A DNA stretch of 64,000 bases. Source: Gaiellasilicea sp963731615. Lineage in GTDB: Bacteria; Actinomycetota; Thermoleophilia; Gaiellales; Gaiellaceae. The translations under genes and the position numbers were made by a program. Within the stretch, counting starts at the first letter, position 1, and each line of letters begins with the position of its first letter. The stretch lies in assembly GCA_963731615.1 (NCBI GenBank), contig CAVSWD010000004.1, positions 62,001-126,000 of the forward strand. Reading direction: 5' to 3'. Shown one piece after another: positions 59,319 to 64,000 of this stretch. The notes under the pieces are model-generated. The model did not search any database. It had not been told where the DNA came from and worked only from the letters and a program-made list of their open reading frames with translations.

Positions 59319-60199
59319 ATGAAGAGCACACTCGCTGAGCCGACCACACACACCGTGGACTCCCCTGGCGCCACCCTGACCTTCGACGTTCGGCGCAATG
59401 ACGACACAACCGAGCCGCCCCTGTTCCTCATCGGCTCGCCGATGGGCGCCGCCGACTTCGGCACTCTGTCGGCTACTTCCCGGACCGGACGGTCGTCACC
59501 TATGACCCGCGCGGGGCCGAGCGCAGCACGAAGGCCGATCCGACTACCGAATCGACGCCCGACGAGCATTCGGACGACCTGCATCGGATCATCCTTGCGC
59601 TGAACGCCGGGCCGGTCGACCTCTTCGCGAGCAGCGGCGGTGCGGTGAACGCGCTCGCCCTCGTCGCGAAGCAGCCGGAGGATGTGCGGACCCTCGTCGC
59701 GCATGAGCCGCCGGCCGCCTCGGCTCTCCCCGATCGCGAGAACGCGCAGGCTGCGGCTCGCGCCATAAGCGAGACGTACAAGCGCAGCGGTTGGGGGGCG
59801 GGGATGGCGCACTTCATGGCAGTCGTCAGCCACCAGGGCGAGTTCCCCGACGACTATGCGCAGAAGGCCGCGCCTGATCCCGCAATGTTCGGGTTGCCGA
59901 CCGAAGACGACGGCTTACGGACCGATGTGATGCTCGCGCAGAACCTGGTCAGCTGCACGCACTACGAGCATGACTTCGACGCGCTGCGGTCGGCGTCCAC
60001 CCGGATCGTCCTGGCCGCGGGTGCCGAGTCGGCCGGGGAGATGGCCCACCGCGGGGCCGTCGCCATTGCCAAGCGACTGGGGACCGAGCCGGTCACCTTC
60101 CCGAGCAACCACGGTGGGTTCCTCGGCGGGGAGTACGGTCAGCAGGGCGACCCTGAAGGGTTCGCGGCGAAGCTGCGGGAAGTCCTCACGGAGACATAA
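59319..60199 (+). CDS. Alpha/beta-hydrolase (frameshifted near the N-terminus)
   Basis: About 293 residues when repaired. ATG 59319 has GGAAAGG upstream. The first 48 residues (TLTFDVRRNDDTTEPPLFL, IGSPMGAADFGTL) read in one frame; one missing base near 59468-59472 moves on to GYFPDRTVVTYDPRGAERST, the nucleophile elbow ASSGGAVNALAL, and the catalytic His in NHGGFLGGEYG. An alpha/beta hydrolase of unknown substrate, probably in the ArsR-SRPBCC operon (88-bp gap). Confidence 0.82.
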
Positions 60200-60236
60200 G
60201 TGCTGCTCTTTCGACACATCCGCGTGCTCGAGCGCG

Positions 60237-61538
60237 CTACGCCCACCCCGTCACCAGCCAGCGGCGGCCTGCGAAGCGCCAGAGCATCAGCGCGAGCCGG
60301 ACGACGATCAGCGCGCAGATCGCGGCCCAGACGCCGACGACGCCCCAGTCGAAGGCGAGCGCGGCAAGCGAGAGGCCGGCGCAGACGACGAAGGCGGCGA
60401 CCATCGACGCGGCAAGGAACGGCCCGTCGCTGGCGCCGATCAGGATCCCGTCGAGCGCGAAGACGGCACCGTTCAGAGGCTGCATCAGCGCGAAGATGAT
60501 CCAGATCGCTCCGGCGCGCTCGAGCACGAGCTCGTCGCCCGTGAAGGCGCGCGGCAGCAGGGGCTCGAGCAGGAGCAACGCGCCGGCGAACGCAAGCCCT
60601 GCGTAGACCGCAAGCCAGATCATCCGCGCGCTCGCGTCGAAGGCCCGCTCGGTGTCGCCGGCGCCGAGCGCCCGGCCGACGAGCACCTGGCCTGCGATCG
60701 CGATCGCGTCGAGCACGAGCGCGAGAAAGATCCACAGCTGGAACGCGATCTGGTGTGCGGCGATCGACGCGTCGCCGAAGCGCGTGATCACCGCACCGGC
60801 GACCACGAACGCCCCCATCAGCGCGACGGTGCGGACGAAGATGTAGCGGCCGACGCTGATCAGCCGCCGCATCAGGTCGAGCCGGGGCCGCAGATCGCGT
60901 CCCGCCGAGCGCAGCAGCGCGGCGACGAACGCGATGCCCATCACGGTCTGGCCGACGGCAGTCGCGGCGGCGGAGCCCTCGATCCCCCAGTCGAGCCCGT
61001 AGACGAAGAAGACGTTGAGGACGATGTTGACCGCATTGCCCGCGACGAGGATCAGGAACGGGGTCCGCAGGTCGGCGACGCCGCGGAGGTAGCCCTGCGA
61101 GCCAAGCGCGATGAAGGCGGACGGGAGCCCGAGTGCGACGATCCGGAGGTACGAGACGGCGTAATCGGCCGCCTCGTCGTCGGCGCCCATCAGCTCGACG
61201 AGGGCCGGGGCGAAGACGGCGACCACCGCGGCGAGGACGATCCCGACCGCGAGGCAGAGCCAGAGAGCCTGCGCGCCGAGCCGCCGCGCCGCCTGCTCCT
61301 GGCCCGCGCCGGAGGCCCGCCCGACCTGCGCGGTCGTCCCGTACTGGAGGAAGTTGAAGATCGCGAAGAGCGTCGTCAGGATCACCGCGCTGACGCCGAG
61401 CGCGGCCAGCTGCGAGCGGCCGAGATGCCCGACGACGGCCGTGTCGACGAGGATGTACGACGGCTCGGCGGCGAGCGCACCCAGCGCCGGGACGGCGAGC
61501 CGGAGGATTTCGCGGTCGTACTGAGACCGAAATCTCAC
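60237..61538 (-). CDS. MATE-family efflux transporter (DinF-like)
   Basis: 433 residues, twelve helices. EILRLAVPALGALAAEPSY, VDTAVVGHLGRSQLAALGVS and a repeat of this pattern in the second half are typical of the DinF branch of MATE exporters, which use a cation gradient. The start overlaps the end of the glycosyltransferase gene by 4 nt (GTGA). Confidence 0.93.
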   Translation of the reverse strand: MRFRSQYDREILRLAVPALGALAAEPSYILVDTAVVGHLGRSQLAALGVSAVILTTLFAIFNFLQYGTTAQVGRASGAGQEQAARRLGAQALWLCLAVGIVLAAVVAVFAPALVELMGADDEAADYAVSYLRIVALGLPSAFIALGSQGYLRGVADLRTPFLILVAGNAVNIVLNVFFVYGLDWGIEGSAAATAVGQTVMGIAFVAALLRSAGRDLRPRLDLMRRLISVGRYIFVRTVALMGAFVVAGAVITRFGDASIAAHQIAFQLWIFLALVLDAIAIAGQVLVGRALGAGDTERAFDASARMIWLAVYAGLAFAGALLLLEPLLPRAFTGDELVLERAGAIWIIFALMQPLNGAVFALDGILIGASDGPFLAASMVAAFVVCAGLSLAALAFDWGVVGVWAAICALIVVRLALMLWRFAGRRWLVTGWA

Positions 61539-62563
61539 CTCGCCGAGATGGCGGCCTCGTACGCGGCGACGTAGTCCGCCACCATTCGCTCAGGCGTGAA
61601 GCGCTCCTCGACGGCACGGCGCATCACGGCCGGATCGAGCGCGTCTGCTGCGTCGAGCACGTCCTCAGACTGACGCCAATCGTCGACGATGATCCCCGTC
61701 ACCCCGTCGTCGATCACCTCCGGCACGGCGCCCCAGCGAGTCGCGATCACCGGGGTACCGCACGCCATCGACTCGATCATCACGAGGCCGAACGGTTCCT
61801 GCCACGAGATCGGGAAAACGGTCGCGCGGGCGTTCTGGAGCAGCTCGACCTTCTCCCCGTGCGACACCTCGCCGACGTACTCGCGGTCGCCGCCGAGGTG
61901 CGGGCGAACGTGGGCGTCGAAGTACGCTTGCTCGGGTGGCTCGGCGCACTTGCCCGCGATCTTCAGCGGCAACCCGGCCTCGAGCGCGATCGTGACCGCA
62001 CGGTGGGCGCCCTTGTCGGGGCTCATCCGCCCGAGGAAGAGCAGGTAGTCGCCGCGCACGGGGTGGTAGGGGTAGAAGGAGAGATCGAGTGCGTTCGGGA
62101 TGTTCGCGATCCACGGCAGCTGCTGCCGGGGCTCGCGCTGGCTCATCGAGAGCGAGATCAGCTTCGTCCTCGGGGCCATGCGCACGACCTGCTCGTAGAG
62201 ATCGCCGGGATGGCCGTCGACCGGCCCGTGCACCGTGTGCACGAGCGGAGTCGGCAGCAGCGATCCGAGTGAGAGGCCCATCAGGCCGGTGTGGTCGTGA
62301 ATGACGTCGAAGTCCTCGTGCCGCGCGAAGCAGTTCAGCGCGTGCTGGAGCTCCCAGAAGGTCTGGCCGATCCGTTCGCTCGGCGCCGTCTCGAAGACAG
62401 CCGCGAGCTTGGCGCGCGTACGCGAGTCACCCGAAGCGAAGAGCGTCACGTCGTGGCCCGCGTCGGCCAGCCCGTCGGCGAGCAACGAGACGATCCACTC
62501 GATCCCGCCGTAGCCCGACGGCGGCACGGGAAACCAGACCGGGCTCAGTACGGCGACTTTCAT
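61535..62563 (-). CDS. GT4-family glycosyltransferase
   Basis: 342 residues of the GT-B fold. GGIEWIVSLLADGLADAGHD, the HDHTGLMGLSL region, NALDLSFYPYHP and the nucleotide-sugar site EPFGLVMIESMACGTPVIAT are conserved. The acceptor is unknown; neighbouring debranching-type enzyme suggests storage polysaccharide or trehalose-related metabolism. ATG 62563 overlaps the stop of the upstream gene (ATGA). Confidence 0.92.
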   Translation of the reverse strand: MKVAVLSPVWFPVPPSGYGGIEWIVSLLADGLADAGHDVTLFASGDSRTRAKLAAVFETAPSERIGQTFWELQHALNCFARHEDFDVIHDHTGLMGLSLGSLLPTPLVHTVHGPVDGHPGDLYEQVVRMAPRTKLISLSMSQREPRQQLPWIANIPNALDLSFYPYHPVRGDYLLFLGRMSPDKGAHRAVTIALEAGLPLKIAGKCAEPPEQAYFDAHVRPHLGGDREYVGEVSHGEKVELLQNARATVFPISWQEPFGLVMIESMACGTPVIATRWGAVPEVIDDGVTGIIVDDWRQSEDVLDAADALDPAVMRRAVEERFTPERMVADYVAAYEAAISAR

Positions 62564-64000
62564 GCTTCCTCCACTTCGACTTTCCCATCGCGGGCTCTGA
62601 CGTTCCACGAACGACCGTACGCGCGGACGCCGTTCAGGCGCAACGATCCCGCCCATGCCGGAAGCTCGATCGGCGCGACTGCCCGTAACTCGCGGGAGCT
62701 CGGATCGGGCTCGAGACCGAGTAGAAGCCGCAGCAGCAGCACCGGCGTCCCGGCAGCCCAGGCCTGCGGACGCGCCGCGGTCGGGTAGGCGATCGGGAAC
62801 CGCGTCTCGGCCCGGTCGAAGCCGGCAAAGACCTCGGGCAGCGACCAGCCGAACCAGCGCGCGGCCTCGATCAGAGCCTCACCGATCTGCCAGGCCTCGG
62901 TCCAGCGGCCGGAACGGGCGAGCCCCCACGCGGCGATCGAGGAATCATGCGGCCACACCGTGCCCGCGTGGTAGCTGAGCGGGTTGTACGCGGCGTCTCC
63001 CGTCGAGAGCGTCCGGACCCCCCAACCCGACCAGAGCGCATCCCCCAGCAAGCTATTCGCGACAGCGTCGATCCGTTCCGGCGGCACGATCCGACTCCAG
63101 AGCAGGTGGCCGATGTTCGAGCAGAGCGAGTCGACGGGTCTCTTGTCGGCGTCGAGCGCCAGCGCGTAGAAGCCGCCTCGCTCCTCGACCCAGAACGCGG
63201 CCTCGAACCGCTGCTGCAGCTCCGCAGCCTCGCGGTCGAGCCGTTCAGCAAGCTCGGTATCGAGCCACACCTCACGGGCAAGCTCTGCCATTCCCCGCTT
63301 CGCGTCGTAGACGTATCCCTGCACCTCGGCGGGTGCGATCGGCGTCCGGGCGAACGTACCGTCGTGAAAGCGCTGCGAGTCGCCCGAGTCCTTCCACGAC
63401 TGATTCTCGAGCCCACGCTCGGTTCGCCGCTCGTACTCGACGAAGCCGTCGCCGTCGCGGTCACCCCACCGGTCGATCCACTCGAGCGCGGCAAGCGCCG
63501 CCGGCTTCAACCGCTCGACCGGCTCGGGGTCGCCGGTCCAGCGCCACACCTCCGCGAGCAGGACGAGGAAGAGGGGCGTCGCGTCGACACTGCCGTAGTA
63601 GGTCCCGAACCACGTCTCCGCGGCACGGCCACGGCGCAGCTCGTGGATGATCTTGCCCGGCTCCGCATCGATCGTCGGATCCTCCTCGCGCGCCTGCAAC
63701 ACGGCGAGCGCGTCGAGTGAGGCGAGTGCGAGCTCCGGTCCGAGCAGCATCGACTGGAGGGACGTGATGATCGTGTCGCGGCCGAAGACGGTCATGAACC
63801 ACGGCATCCCGGCCGCCGGCAGCATCCCCAACCCGTCGCCACCGCGCATCCGGAGCGCGGCCAGATCGGCGACGGACTGCTCGAACGCGTGGTGGAGCGA
63901 GTCGCGGCTCGTCCGGAGCTGCGGCACCTGCATGTGCCAGGCCGAAAGCGAGGCCTGCACATGCTCCCGGCCGCGGCCGAAGCGCCTCTTGACCGTCACC
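62560..64000 (-). CDS. Amylo-alpha-1,6-glucosidase/glycogen-debranching-like enzyme (5' end cut)
   Basis: At least 479 residues are visible; the N-terminal part lies beyond the window. An (alpha/alpha)6-barrel is indicated by AAGMPWFMTVFGRDTIITSL, WIDRWGDRDGDGFVEYERR, NQSWKDSGDSQRF (probable general acid Asp) and SYHAGTVWPHDSSIAAWGL. Such enzymes release alpha-1,6-linked glucose or trim glycoconjugates. It is coupled by ATGA to the GT4 gene. Confidence 0.88.
   Translation of the reverse strand, partial: VTVKRRFGRGREHVQASLSAWHMQVPQLRTSRDSLHHAFEQSVADLAALRMRGGDGLGMLPAAGMPWFMTVFGRDTIITSLQSMLLGPELALASLDALAVLQAREEDPTIDAEPGKIIHELRRGRAAETWFGTYYGSVDATPLFLVLLAEVWRWTGDPEPVERLKPAALAALEWIDRWGDRDGDGFVEYERRTERGLENQSWKDSGDSQRFHDGTFARTPIAPAEVQGYVYDAKRGMAELAREVWLDTELAERLDREAAELQQRFEAAFWVEERGGFYALALDADKRPVDSLCSNIGHLLWSRIVPPERIDAVANSLLGDALWSGWGVRTLSTGDAAYNPLSYHAGTVWPHDSSIAAWGLARSGRWTEAWQIGEALIEAARWFGWSLPEVFAGFDRAETRFPIAYPTAARPQAWAAGTPVLLLRLLLGLEPDPSSRELRAVAPIELPAWAGSLRLNGVRAYGRSWNVRARDGKVEVEEA

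Overview
The window is very GC-rich, densely packed chromosomal DNA in which many adjacent genes share ATGA, GTGA, TTGA or even CTGA stop/start overlaps. The gene set suggests an actinobacterium, most likely of the Thermoleophilia (Gaiellales/Solirubrobacterales): ThyX instead of ThyA, a B12-dependent ribonucleotide reductase, several ECF and FliA-type sigma factors, and small families such as DUF7144, DUF6328, DUF6766 and DUF4396. This placement is inference from gene content; no rRNA is present. Only one tRNA gene (Thr, CGU) was found.

Layout. 0-6 kb: plsY (cut by the window edge), two divergently transcribed Fe/Mn superoxide dismutases, a degenerate SDR, an ECF sigma/anti-sigma pair, thyX with a VOC gene, a DUF72 gene and a cold-shock gene with a strong terminator. 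6-14.5 kb: a one-carbon operon (kynureninase-like PLP enzyme, fhs, fchA), a RAYT-type HUH transposase with REP-like GGGAC-GTCCC repeats, a STAS/P460-like pair, redox flavoproteins and membrane proteins. 15-23.8 kb: a lipid-remodelling cluster (two Cfa-type methyltransferases, PlsC, DUF1295, DUF1365, FAD oxidoreductase, divergent acyl desaturase) joined by 4-nt overlaps, beside a Tat-exported DMFase-like protein. 23.8-32 kb: an accessory stress island with DUF72 + UdgX, a zinc alcohol dehydrogenase, Mn-catalase, three copies of a small CEC-x4-C protein, DUF2294 and DUF6766. 32-41.4 kb: GGDEF, an ECF sigma factor with a long membrane/Pro-Ala tail, holB-tmk, galE-like, PIG-V-like mannosyltransferase, LytR_C and an O-antigen-ligase/TPR protein. 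41.5-48.4 kb: nrdJ, a secreted glycosidase, and a TetR-controlled MFS pump. 48.4-64 kb: a truncated AAA ATPase, an XRE fragment, an aldo-keto reductase/OCD/dehydratase operon, a FliA-type sigma factor, an AlkX-like glycosylase, a cystathionine gamma-synthase-family enzyme and an MBL protein, a leaderless ArsR-SRPBCC unit, MATE, GT4 and a glycogen-debranching-type enzyme cut by the right edge.

Most striking: two ~170-bp near-palindromic elements (35860-36028 and 40483-40652) of almost equal length share the same apex hairpin and sit directly upstream of minus-strand genes in divergent intergenic regions; they look like one family of long-hairpin elements or structured RNAs. A second repeat family (GGGAC-GTCCC) lies next to a RAYT gene and also occurs inside two coding genes in the same reading frame. 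Three genes lack any ATG/GTG/TTG start and appear to begin with CTG, two of them within CTGA overlaps.

Caution: at least nine otherwise well-conserved genes are broken by a single-base indel. These may be assembly errors or real lesions; for such genes the coordinates given span both frames and the evidence says where the shift lies.
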